Source of the DNA: Mesaphorura yosii
Lineage: Eukaryota; Arthropoda; Collembola; Poduromorpha; Tullbergiidae
Direction: 5' to 3'
Length of the DNA: 64,000 nt
NCBI GenBank assembly: GCA_009869945.1
Contig: WIXG01000252.1
Span: forward strand, 1 to 64,000
Below the pieces are notes generated by a model. That model worked only from the letters and a program-made list of their open reading frames with translations. It did no database searches and had not been told where the DNA came from. Positions 21,901 to 35,400 of the stretch are shown here, in pieces. Each line of letters opens with the position of its first letter. Position 1 is the stretch's first letter. The position numbers and the translations under genes are program-made.

Positions 21901-24043
21901 TTTTAATCTATTCAGTGTATAGCCGCGTGCGCGGATGCACCAAGCCAAGTCGAGCCATGGAAAGTCAAGGCAGTGAAATTGATTTGACAATGAAGATGAT
22001 GATGATGGGACAGCACAATATGCACACGTACCCGTAAAGTCAATCCTTTATGTGTTTTCTTTTTGTTGTAAAAATAATAATAAAATATAAAGAAAGAAAA
22101 ATTGGAAAGAATAAAAAGCCGACTCGCGAGTCAACTTCTGAATTCTATTCTTTCTTTCCTTCTGATTCATTCTATTATCTTCTTTCTTTTCATCGTGCTG
22201 CTCTGCTCCTGCTCGTCTTTTGTACTTCTTCATGAAAACATTGTCTCTTCGCTCTGCTTTATTCTCTGCGTTATTCTGCATTATCTTCTCCTGGTCTTGG
22301 TCCCTTTGTTATCATCAGCACAACTCTTTGGAAAAGATGATGATGTTTCTTTTTAGAAATATATTTTGTGCGCACAATTCCATTGGCATTTGTTGCGCGG
22401 CTGTGCCAGACTGAACGCTAAGGCCGGAGCTGGATTCTGGTTCATTCCATTATTCAATTTAACACCAGCGATGGATGGACGACAAACGTAATAATAAGGT
22501 CAGAGATTGAGATCTCGGATTTAGCATGAGAAGGCAAGCTTCACGAGAATAGGTAGCCCTTTGCATAAGCTAATGGCAATTAATCCTCCCGGTCAGCAAA
22601 GCCTGAAATTATAGCAGTCTAGTTAGTTGGTCAATTAAACGACAACCGGTTGCCCTGATTTAACATTTAACCCTTTGATTCCTTGAACTCTCTTTCGTCG
22701 AGGATTTTTCGCTTTTGATCCAAAAAGCCCAGGCTTGATTCATTAAGTCACGTTAAATCCGAAGCAAGAGCGACTCGAAGTGTTAAAATCTGCACTAACA
22801 GTCATTCGAATTACAGGAAATAACCAAGCACAGCCAGTGCAATTTACGTTGTATTGTACCCTTGCTTTTAAAAAGAAAAGTGTACTGCATTCTTTTTCTA
22901 TTCATTTGATAGCGTAATATTTTTCACTTGTTCTCGCACTCTTTGTGTGCTATCGCCAGTGCGTTGCGTAGCGCGTCAGGCGAAAAGTGCCCAAAAGAAA
23001 AAAATAAATTCTAAAGATTCAAACTTGAAAAAGAATTTTATGTAATTCTGCAGGAGCAGAGCACAGGATAAAAGAATTGTGAACTTTATGTTTAGCGTTA
23101 GCCGTAGCACACGCTCTTTCATCTTTTCTGAATTGATATGTGATGAATGCTCGTCATTCATACAAACAGCAAAGAAGTTGGAATGGAATCGAACGAGGCG
23201 ACGAACGAACGAGAGAGGACGACGACGACGATTTAAAAGGAAAACTTGTGCTTTGCTCTTTGGGCGGACTTCTTTGTTATTTATACTTTCAATAAAATTA
23301 TTCTTCATTCTTTGATGGGGACAGGTTCATTTGCTTCTTCTTGTGTGAATGCTTATTGTGTTGTGTTATGTAAGTCTTCGGACATCGTTGTCGCCCGTGC
23401 TACTGTTAAAGCTGTCGATTCGTTTAGTTTAGTATTCTACTTCGATGCTGTCGTGTATATTTTTGCATCTTTACTTCTTTTTGCTCAAGTCTAATAGTCT
23501 TCAATCATATAACTCCAGTCATAACGTCATGGAACACTTCGTTTCTGGATACGATTCGTCGGAAGTAGGACGTCCAGTTTCTTAAACTTTATATTTCGAA
23601 TTTTTGCAAAGGCGTTGGATCCTCAGAGACCTCAGCGCCAAGTGTATTGCCAATACACTAACTTTATTTCCAAAAACCATGCGAAATCCTACAGATAAAC
23701 GAGTAGACTTCGTAATTAGTACAAGAGTTTAATGTCTGTTAAGACTTGACGCGATGCTTTCCATCGTTCGGGAAATGTGCATGGTATTGATATCGATATC
23801 AAGTCACAGATTTGTATGCAAGCAAAATGTAGTGATTGCACCAGTTCCTGAAAACTCGTCATCATCGCGGAACATGAAAGTGGAGCCATGGTTGTTGATG
23901 TTGATGGTGGTGGCGGTGGCAGTGTGGAGAATGGGAGCCGGGAAGAAATAATAGAGAAAGAGACGAGAAAAAAGCATTCTAAATTACACTTTCATTGTTA
24001 TCAGATATCTTTGTTGAAGGCGAGCGAAAAGAAAGGGTTCCAT

Positions 24044-24201
24044 TTTGGTCGGTCGAGTGATTAACAATAGAGAAGTAAAATATGTAATAGTAAAAGTATG
24101 AAACTATTACTTCATGTGAACTACGTGAAGTGCGAGTGTCGTATGGCAGGCATGGGCACCGCCGAGTTCGGCTGGCATGCTACATAAATCCTATACAATT
24201 G
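24044..24201. repeat. Two-block duplicated element, copy 2
   Basis: Block A is at 24044-24071 (26/28 match to copy 1, differing in gtgattaac versus ctgattatc). Block B is at 24177-24201 (25/25 match). The spacer is 105 bp here against 71 bp in copy 1. A CCCCACG motif lies downstream of block B in both copies (about 18,700 and 24,253). Confidence 0.85.
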
Positions 24202-26436
24202 CTTAGCTTAATGAAACTTCATTCAAGAAAAGTGCGGAATATCTTTGTCCTCCCCACGTCGCGTCGCTACGCTGCGCTTAGGCTAACAACATTTTTGTCG
24301 TTCGCCTACGTACTTTCCTCGCTATTCAATCCAACTCTTTTATCATCATAATCATCATCATTTCTTTCCTGAACACAAGGGCACGGCGTAGAGGCAGAAT
24401 TTTTACGTTCTGAGCCATCATCATCATTATCCTTGCATCTGTACAACGCAACAGCAAATATTTCCAATTTCCAGCATCAACCCTTTAGCACTTTCCCATA
24501 CCAGGCGGGCTCGGCTCTTTTCTAGTATGACACCAAAAACTCCATCTCTGAATCATTTCACACGGAGTACACGAGCAAGCAATCCGCGACAGTGAACAAT
24601 GAACAGTGAATCTTCGGATTCTTCACCGAACTATTTCTGTTCCGTTCCAGCTTCTTCAGACGCACAATAGAAATCTGATATGCTTTGAGCTGCTTTGAAT
24701 GTAAAAGCAGTCGCGCCGAGTCTTCTATTCATCGTAATTTTCACATCTTCCCGTAAAATGATTCTTTTCTATTGAGATCTTTATTCATAATTCTGACTCC
24801 TGAGGATGTGTCCATTGTTATCAGGTTTTGTAAAGCCAGGATATGATAATTTAGAATAATGCGAGCAGGGAACAATGTAAAACATCATACAATGCAATTA
24901 GTACGTGAACGCACAATAATGTGGCCAGTGCGCATCCTGATACGCAGTAGCCTTCGAATGTGAACGACTGCAGCAGGATGAACGTTACTGATTCATTGGG
25001 GATTGAGAGTTGTCGGAGCGCAGATCTTATTAGCAGTATCTTTTATGGAATCGCTGCCAACGAGTGTGCACCGCGTTCATACACATCGTAAATCGTCGAA
25101 GTGTTTAGATTTTCAACTTGCCAAAAACTTACCTGTACTGTTACTTTGACGAGTGCTCCTTGAGTAGCGAATTCCAGAAACAATCTGATGGCGTACCAAG
25201 ATGAGTATAGTGAAAGTCAAGTTACCATCTTTCGCATGGGCATAAAATCCCAACTCCGACATCCAATCCATATTGCATTAGGCCTGAGCAAATTGACAAT
25301 TTTCATTAAACGTCCGGAAAACTGTGGAAACATGGTTAAATTGTCATGCGATCCGCACTTGCATGAGTGCTCGACGTCGACGAATACATGAGCATTCCCA
25401 AGCGGAGAGGAGCAGCGAGCAGCCTCTAGTGTCGGGAGGTGAAACAAGCGCAACAAGTGAGAAATGACTCGCAACAAAGAGGAGTCTCGTAGTTCCGCTT
25501 CGAACTGCCAGGGTGAGGATCGAGTCCCGAAAGAACTTTACGTGAGCTCGACATCTCAACAGAACTGTAGCAACGAGCCCGTGCCTGGTACCCTCCGTCC
25601 CTCTTTCTCGATTCGCTCTTGGATGATTGCCGACTGCGAGTTGTCCATAACCACACTCGCATTAGCTAAATGCAATGGAAGTTAGGCATTAGGTATATCA
25701 CTTTAGTGGCCATGTGCCTTGACAGTTTTCCTTAATCATCCAGGGTGTAAAGTTCAATTTCGACACCTTCTGATTACAATTTTATAGTTTTCAATGTAGG
25801 CTAAAACAAATTTTAATTCTTCAAAGCGGTTGTTCCTTTGCCGATCGCTCTTACTTTAACAGATTTACTCATATTAAGCACAAGCAAGTAAAAGAAGGAA
25901 GCCCGACCGCCGGACCCGACGGACGCGGAAAAGGAAGCTAATGATCGATCCTTGAGTTCCATTATATTGTTCTCGAATTAACGCGTGTCGCCCATTTGTT
26001 ACTAAATTGCACGGAACCCTGCCTCATGTCATGCCATCCCATCACACGGTACGCCTGCACGAACTGGGCATAATCTATTTTAATGATATTGCCATTATTG
26101 ATAAAGTGGATTTGTAAATGTTCAGGGAACTTTTGCCGTTGCCGACTGGCTACCAGGCAGCTTGCAAGGCACGAAGAGAAATCCGACCGCACTAGCTCCA
26201 GTCAGGCCAGCGAGTACATTAGCATTAAGATCAACAAAACTTGAGCAATTTCATTTACTCTGCCGACGCTAATGGTTGTTGTACCACACTACTGGTTGGC
26301 CTTTGCTTTTGCCGACACTGACGACTTGGCGATGGCGAATTACTTCCCTTTCCTCTTGCAATGAAAATTATATTCGATCATTTTCTGTTTTTCTTTCACT
26401 CCAATAAATTTCCAGCACGAATCCCCTTTCCCTGTG

Positions 26437-26467
26437 TACACTGCACCGCTGTAAAGTGTGCAGTGTA
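26437..26467. other. Perfect 10-bp inverted repeat
   Basis: tacactgcac (26437-26446) faces its exact reverse complement gtgcagtgta (26458-26467) across an 11-nt loop. It lies in the gene desert, with no adjacent gene. The stem is too short for a typical pre-miRNA. Confidence 0.7.
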
Positions 26468-29400
26468 GTGTAATTTCAGCTGGTTGACCTCACTACCAGT
26501 ACAAGCACAAGCGAAAAGCGATTTAGATTATTTTATTTACTTGTTCTTGTTCCCTTGATGGTATCATTTAAAATCCTGACTGCCCTACCACTCACTCCTC
26601 GCTCGCCCGTCGCAAGCATCATCTGCACTCTCGCCACGCATCGCGATGAATTAGACCAAATTAAACCGATACTCTTGTCGTAATTAATTGAAAATTACTT
26701 CCTAACACGGAAATAATTTCTCAAACTCGACTCGACTCGACTCTGCTCGAATTCCCTGCCATCCTTTCTCTTGTCTTTTTCTCATACTCCTGCTGATTCT
26801 GCTCCTGTTCCTAGCCTCTGAACTGGCCGGGCGATATTTCTTGTGACCGTTTTCGCATTCATCTAGTTTTGGTCCTGGCTTGACTTGCTAAGCCGGACTC
26901 GACTTCTGCTGTCGTTTAATTATTCGTTGTCGGATGCGAATATTCGCGGTAATTCAGGTACTAAATAAATTGAAATCCACAAGCAAAATTTTCATAAGGA
27001 AAGCAGCTACAGCATAGTCGCTGCATTATGAGCGGAATCCATGAGTGATTCGTATCGGAATTCGATATTTTCTACACCATGCACCTCGCCTTGTGTACGA
27101 ACGTGTACTTCGAAACGAAAACGAATGAAACACTCTGCAGCAGAGTTGTGGAGTTTTGATATACTCCAAAATTACGTACGCCACTGATTTTAAGGGAAGA
27201 CAGGTTGACTGTGCTTGCAACGTGTGTATCTGGGCAAGAAATCCACCATGATGACGGAACCTGTAGACTTTCAAATATTATTCTCGCTCTACTCCATCTT
27301 TCCCGCTACCAGGCAGCCAGAGTGGTGTAAAGTTATCGGTTCGGCAATTCCGCATCCATGTTCCTCCGTGCAAGTAGGGAGCGAAAATTGTTTGGAAACT
27401 TGCACGAAGCGACAGAACTTCGAGATGAGCGAATAAGACTAAATTTTACAGAAAACTACCACGATGCTGGAGCATATTACGCATTGCCAAGTTACAGCGC
27501 AGATAAAAGTAAAGTTGAGCAAAGTTTTGCTTTTGCGTCTGGTTTCCTCGAGGAAGAGAGAAAACTTTCCATGCTCTTTCAGCATTATTATTACGGATAA
27601 GAAACAAAATACCGGGCTTAGGAAAGGCCCGAGTGCGTGCGGTGTGCGGCGGTACTCAGCAACTCATTCCTTCTGATGCGATGCATTTGCTCCTTCTTCC
27701 ATATCGGTACATCATAATTTTCTCGAGAACTTCAATCAAATCTTTCATCTTTGTCTCGAGATGATAACAGGCTTGCATGAGTTCACATCGGAAAGTACAC
27801 GCTTGATTTCCAACTCAAGCTCGGCGGAGAAGCAACGGCAGACTCGACATTACCGATTCGCCAAGTGCGTACAATTTACGATACGAATGGAAGAACCCGC
27901 ACTACGCACTTCCGTATCAAAAATATTGTCGCTGCGGACCGAGCTTGAGCTTATAATATTGAATTACAGGGATTCGTTGTCGATGTACTTAAATGCAAAT
28001 AGCGAGCTCTCTGCACTGCACTCTACGGGTCTCTATATGATAGGAATACGCAACGCGGCGGTGTGGGTAAGAGTTCCAAATACTCTATTTTAGAATTCAA
28101 TTGAAAGTGAACACAAAAGAGTACATAACAATACGGGGCCTGAGTGCATAGAAACTCACGTGAATACTTTAAAAGCACTTGACCTTGTTCCACAAGTTTC
28201 TTTGCTAAATAGCTAAACACTGCAAATGCTAACTGCTAAATAGCTACGGCTGCTTAATATGAGGAGCTGCTAGACGATGGGAATTGTTTATTTCGGCAAT
28301 GTGGATAATTAGGCTTGTTGGCTGTCCTCTCTTGCCTGCCCGCCGCGTTCCTTTCTCATTATTGTCTCTTTTCCTTTCAAACTCATTTCACTGCCAAATA
28401 TGGTAAAAGTAATTAATTAAGCTGCCGCCGCCGCTTGCATGCGTGCATGCATAATTGTCCGAGCTCACAATTAGCATATTCATTGTGCGGTGCAGCAAAA
28501 CGCACATGCGCAAGGTACAAAATAGAAACAGAAACAAACCCTTATTTCGCTTTCATATTTTCTCGTTTCCTTCGGAAATATTGTGAGCAATGACTGCGAA
28601 TGTGCCTGTGTTTCGTTTCCCTTTCCCTCGACTAAAACAAAAAAGAACATGAAAGCGCAAGACTGCTCATTCGACTACACTCTGAGCACCGACTCCGCTG
28701 CACGCGAGATGCGAGAAGAGTTGCTCTGAGAAAGTCACGCCTTTATGATTAGCCATGTGAACCAATCAGGTGTTTCACGTTTTCAAGGACCTCAAGTTTA
28801 ACTTTTTCTCCTTTTATTGGAAGAAAACTATTTTCCTGTAAAAACAAAGACCACCTGCAAAAGGCAATAAAACTGTGACCCCTTCCCTCTCTTTCTACTA
28901 TTGGAGTAACCTCGCAGTGAAGCCATTTGCTATCGTAAATTATTTGTCCTTTACTTTAGTCTAGCTCCAATTCGTAATTCGGTATTTGAATGACCATTAC
29001 TTTGCAAAATTGCAAAAGTTACGAAATCGAAAGATCGAATTGCCCCATTCGTTGTGGCACATGAAAAGGTGTAAATTCATGCCCATGTGGAGATTTAATG
29101 GCAAAATCTCTTGCTGTGAGCTTTTACTTGACCATAAATACAAATTAATGCAAAGCACTCTGATTCTTCTTGTGTACTTGGTTTGATTATGAATATCTGT
29201 TGACTTGGCTCGTACAATTTCCAAGAAAAATGGTAATTTATTACTGCCAAAGAACTTTAAGTGTGAAACAGTGCAAAGAAAAGTTGAGGTTAGGCTTTTA
29301 ATAATTCATACCTTCAAAAACTGATCGATTAAATACACACCAACATACACTTGCTTCTGCCTCACAGTTCGCTTCCAGAATGGTCGCCCAACAACCAAAT

Positions 29401-32400
29401 GTATGTAAATTTTCCTGACAAGCAAGCTTCAATCCTTCAGTCACGAATCACGAAGACGGATTAGCACGAGGACGAGATGAATAGCAAGCATGAAGGCGAG
29501 GAATGTGCTTATGTGGACGTCGACGGGCTGTAGAAAATATAGATTATCTTTTTCTTTTAAGTACGGAAGGCAGTCGAAGAGGCAAGACAAGAGCATGCTT
29601 AACTCTCGACGTTACGATCAGATTCATCTGTACAGAAGTACCATAGTAGTGCGAGTACCGCACTAAAAATCAGAGCATGGCAGTGGCGGGGCATGGGAAA
29701 CTTCATCTTTAAAATAATCGATCTTCTTGTTCGGTTCTCGTCTTGCTCTCGTTGGTATTTCGTGTCCGCGTGCGTTTCCAACTCGCAACGAGGCTCGTCT
29801 GTCTCCCCAACCTCGTCTTCCTCTTCCTTCCTTTTCTTTTTATTCTTCCTCTCAGGGCCTGCAGAATTTCTTTTGTCCTCGTCGAATGTACGGCCATGGT
29901 AATAAAAGAAATGTTGCACTGCAATATAAAACTAGTTCCTTAATACCTTTTGTATTCGGTTACCCCTTCCTCGAAAATCAATGCAAACAGAAGTTCTCGC
30001 TCTGATGTGGCTCGACCCGAGCTGACTGTGACTGCACGCAACCGTTCCCGGCCAGGAAGATCACAAATTATGAATATGCATTTGATTGTTCTAATAAGAG
30101 CTTACTGCACGGCAAATTCAGTTCTGCAACTGCAACCACTTTCGCAGTAACGCCCAGCGTAGCGCCGTCGGCGAGCATGTATTATTCCAATTCCCTGCGT
30201 GCGATTGTAAAAAATCGGACCATTATCTTGGGTAAATTGACTGAAAGATATTATCAATTGTCACACATCATGTGCATCTGAAATCATTCCAGTGAAATGT
30301 CTCACATAGTTTCAATCAAACTCATACTCGCCATGGCTTGCCTGCCCCAACACACGAACTCTGAAAGTTACCATAAAACACATTTTCGCCCCATTGACTA
30401 ATATTTCATCTTCGAGCTTGAATTTTCACACTTGCACACTTACACTCCTTTCATCTGATGACTTCACGTGACCGTGTGCAATTCGCAGTCGGTTCGGTTG
30501 AAACGGGTCTGACCTGACGCTTCGCGAATGGCGAAAGGCTTACGCTCACATAAAGATAATATCCCATTAAGTTGTACTATTGCTGGAAGTCATGCCGCGA
30601 GTACTGAAGCTTTCATCAGCACTTCACGGAAAAGAGTCATGAAAAGAACTGGATTCGCCTTTCGCCGTCGCCGATGCTTTTGAGGAAGTGCAGGAAATTT
30701 GAATTTTTTCGGGTTCATTGTTGCGCAAGATCTTCCGAAGACAAATTGATTTTCGGGCTTGTCTTGTCTAGCTAACCTATCATACAAACGAGCGAAGCTT
30801 ACGGCTTGAGATTGATGGGAATTCGAGGCCGCGTCCAGCCACACAGTCTCTTTACTTATTCATTAATATAAAGATCGTATTTTCAGGCAACCGATCGGCA
30901 ATCATGATTCAGATTTCATTACCTAAAAAGGCGATACATTTTAAACTTCAATGGCAGCGTGATCGCAGATCGCATGTATAATACGGTTAGATTTGGTTTT
31001 GGGTTATGCCATTGAATTGAATTCATGACTCCTGTCACTTGTCACATTATTCCGATAGATTCGTTTCGTGTGGATCGGGATCAAGGAATGGGGTGAGGGA
31101 AATAGATTTTGACTTTGACATAACATCCATATCAAATGAATTCAATTGAAAACAAAGATAATAATAATGGAATCATGGAAATGTGGACTCACATACTTTG
31201 ATATTCAGAAAGATTCAGTGAAACTGAAACTGATTTCCTTTTCTACACCACGACACACGATGGCCTCGTCCTTCACTTTAAATCATGTCTTCCTTCGATT
31301 CTTTCTATACTTAGTCATTTACAAGCGCAAATCTCCGCTGCATTTGTGTGGGCTGCTTGGCAGAGATCAGCAACACTATAGTCGGATATAGACATGTGAA
31401 ATCAGTGAAATGTGATCTGCATTTGCATGAATCCTTTCTGGTCTCGACGGCCGCACGACAAAATGGGGCATGACGAATGAATGGAATGGATTTTTATATC
31501 CAGCTCATCATCTTTTCATTTTCAGTATTTTAAAAGAAGGGACCAGAGGGGACACTTCACTTTTTTAAACTCTTTCGTCTACCTTGTACGCAGATCGTTT
31601 CCTCGATCAATTTTCAATACTTTAGATAAATTTCTTTCATGAATCGTGTTTATCGTCTTCCCGGCTTTCGTCCAGTCGTGCATTCAATTTTATTTTAGAG
31701 TCTTGATTTCAATCAAGATGAAGATAAGGGATTCAATGCGCATCGGGCAAACGGCAAACAGTCGATCGCCGAGTTTTAAAATATACTTCAGAGTATTAAA
31801 TTTTCGTTCAGCGCGATCCCTTGAGGGACATTTAGTTTAAAATGGGTACTTATGTATCATCGCGATCACCAGCAAGCTGCTCGCTCGTCGCATTCGTGAA
31901 CAACATTAAACCGTTCCTCGGAGCCTAGTTTACGTCTAAGTTAGCAGTCGAAAGATTGTAACTTTGAAGCTGGTCGTTATGCGTTTTATTCTTGAAGCCA
32001 TAATCCTTGATAGCCTTCCTTTCACAAAAATTAAGGTAAAGATTATGTTCACAACATTTCAGAATACAGATGCTGATAATGAAATAGAACACTTATTAAA
32101 AGGCCCATTAGATTATGTGCATTATACTTCAGGCACATATTTTGCACGTGCAACTTGTGAGGCATTTACGTGTGTCATAATAATAAGATGTTATTAGCAG
32201 TTACTTTTACTTTCTTAAGAGAAACATTTTGGAGTAGTGCTGGGTGCTGGCGGAAGGGGAAGTTGAAAAGTTCAATTTAAGAATCCTGAAAGAAAGTCAA
32301 GTCAACTAAGTACGTGCCATGCGTTATTGAGGAACGTGAAGGCAATAGGAAAGGAACTTGGCAACGACAACGAGCTGGCTTGGCTACGAGCAGCCAACGA

Positions 32401-35400
32401 CTGGGACGAGGACATGACAATGAGCAGAGAGAAAGGTTCTCTCGTTGGTGATAATCGCAAGATACACTTTAATTGAATTTTCACCCTCCACTGAATTCCA
32501 AATGGAAAATTTCATATCAAATATCAACAATGGTTATATAATAATGTGTATTATATAGTTTAAAGAGAAGGGAACAGAGTGTACGAAGACAGGTCGTGTA
32601 CTGCACTCGGCACTGTTACAATATGGAGAAAGCACGAATTAAAAGGGCGAAAAGAATTCGTACTCGTGCATGCCGAGCCTTACTGGGTTTCTTCTCCCCG
32701 AACTACACTACCGTATTTACATTCACACATTGTCATCTACAATGGTACGGCGAACTTTTCCCTTGCCTGCTGTCCGCAGACCCGTCTTGTTTCACCACCA
32801 AAGGGGATTGTTCGAATGTTGACTATTGACTGACTGCGCCGTGCTGGTGGCACTGATGTGATGCCTAACAGGCGAGATGGATAATATTTTGACGGGTCGG
32901 TGACACTATCATTGCGAGGGGTTCCAAATACTATACGTAATGCTTTGATTAAATACTACGCGTCTTTGGTTTTGGTTTGGTTTTACAGCTAACTTAATTC
33001 ACTTTGCTGTCGAGCCTTCCACAACACGATAACAGGAGACGAGCTCAGACGTTTAATTGTAAAAGGTAAGAAAGCCTTGGATTAAACTGTTGGGCAGGCC
33101 CAGCGAGCGAATATGCTCTGGTTTATTTCTAATGGACAAGAATTCGATGGCGATGTGTGTATTTCAACATGATCTTGCCCGGTACATTCCAAAAATTGTT
33201 GATTGTAATTAAATCTTACTTTCCGAATAGCTGGAATGATTTCACACCATGAGGCGAGATTATTATTGCATTTCTGAAATGAGAATGAAGTCAGGCACAC
33301 GCATGTGTGACATCCAATTCCAATCCAAGAATGCGAGAATTCTGTTGGCAGCCACTTTTTCAAATAGCTTCTGTACTCTGGACCGTGCAGCTCAACGCAT
33401 GCGACACAAGATTTGGCTTGGCGTTGGCAACCTCTCATTTTCGCGTTCGAGTTCATCGGGGAAAAATGCAGCCAGAGCGAAAGAGAAATCCCATTCCCAT
33501 TCAATTCATTTTTGCGGTCCATCGCCTATTATCCAGCTTCATTCCCGATCCTTATTATTGAGATTTCTTCTTCATCATCCGCCGCGTGCAGGCTAAGTCT
33601 TCCGAGCCTGTCTTTCTTGCTGTGCTAGCTCCACGTTCCTCATTCTGATGCACTGTGCTACTTTTCTATTCAACCATTTCATTCCGGATGGCTCACCCTA
33701 GACCGAACGAACATGATACACGATTTCATTCCATCACCGTCAGCCTCGCTAGTCATTCTCTCTCGTCTGTTTCATCTTACTCGTAGCCTGTGAGTTGTGA
33801 TGTCAAATCTGGTGAGTTATTAGCATCAGTCATCACCATCACACTGAAATCGAGAATTCTCGGATGATTTGTGCACCTACAATATTTTAGGCTCGTTTAT
33901 TATATATCGCTAAAAGGAATTCCCAGCCTGCTCCTAAGAAGATCCGAGGACGCCTGTTTGATTCTCTCCATGGTCATTGCACGGCGGCGTGCAAGAAGGA
34001 GAAAATAATAACCTGAAATCAGCGAATTATAATTCGTGTTTTTGGGTGTGAGCCTTCATCCGCGTTATGAGTGAGAACATTTCCACACTTTATTAGATTC
34101 TTTCCTCGCATTTTGATTCCGTACGAGCACATTTTTAGGCGAATCAAATTTTAGGCATCTTCCGATGAAATTCATAAAGTCAAGCGAGAGTTATACAATA
34201 AAAAGTAGCAAATGGCATAGATTCCAGTTAATAAACGATGTGTGAGCGGTTAAAATGAATTTTATTAGTTTCTCAGAGACGAAAGGCAATCACACTTGCA
34301 ATTTGCACTCTACCGTGACAAATCCATCAATGCGAGTTTTTACCTTTCATAAATCATCCGCATGAGTTTATGGCTCCTACTGGAATTACGTTTCACACAA
34401 GTAGTCGCTGTCGTTGTCGAATTGCGAGCACACTAATTTACTACGTCTAAGCTCATATTTGCCAAAAGTGCGGCAGGAGATTCGGAATTTAAGAATCAGA
34501 AGCAGCAAGTAGCAGAAACTTATGAGAAAAATGTCAAGAATGTTTTCTGAATGTCCTGTCTACTGCTGTCGCTCTTCGTGTACGTGTACCGGATTGCACA
34601 CAACGCGACTTGGGGCTGTCACCGTCGCTATATTTTTAATATTCCTCACCTGCAGGAGGTCTCTCGTACCCCCCATTGTTTCCTCATCTGTACCCGATGC
34701 GGGCACAGGCACTACTGCACTGCAGCGGTAGCAGCAGCAGGTAAGCTCTGCTTGTACTCTGGGAATTGGACAGATATTTTATTATTAAGCTACAAAAATC
34801 ACGGAGGACATTTATTTTTTCACCTCGACTGCGACTACAAATATTCCGGCGACAAGACTCGAGACTCAAGACGAATTTCATTTACACTTAATTCTTCGTT
34901 GTACCATCGTACCGTAGTCGTGCTTCTTCGTACAAATGGAAGGAAATATATCATCAACCAAACAAGGTTCAAGAATCGAAGAAAGGAAAAAGTTTCCTCT
35001 AACTGCACGAGATTTATTACACTGCGTCGCAGTCGCAATGCTGCTGTTTAAATTTGTACTGCTGTATGCTTTATACCGTGAACATTTTTTCTGAACTATG
35101 ACGAAATTGCACCATTTTATAACCTCAGCTGCGATGTACACCGTCGTTTTGCGTAACATTATCTGAGTAGCCGGATTTGGCGCATGGGAGAAGTGACGAA
35201 TGATAATGACGAAGGATAATGATACGGATGAAGTTGCTCATTTTTAGCATCAGTATCATTATGTCTCTTCGTTTTAACGTCAAGCCCGTGCCCGGTCCAG
35301 TGCGCGGATTGTTAGCCAACTTAAGGGTCTGCCGCTGTACACGGCGTGTGCACGCAATGGCGAATTGCATTAAATTAGATAGATCACTACGACTCCGACT

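Noticed and set aside
23917..23927. tggcagtgtgg, resembling the miR-34 5' end
   Set aside because: It lies in a GGTGGTGGCGGTGG low-complexity run and the rest of the mature sequence does not match.
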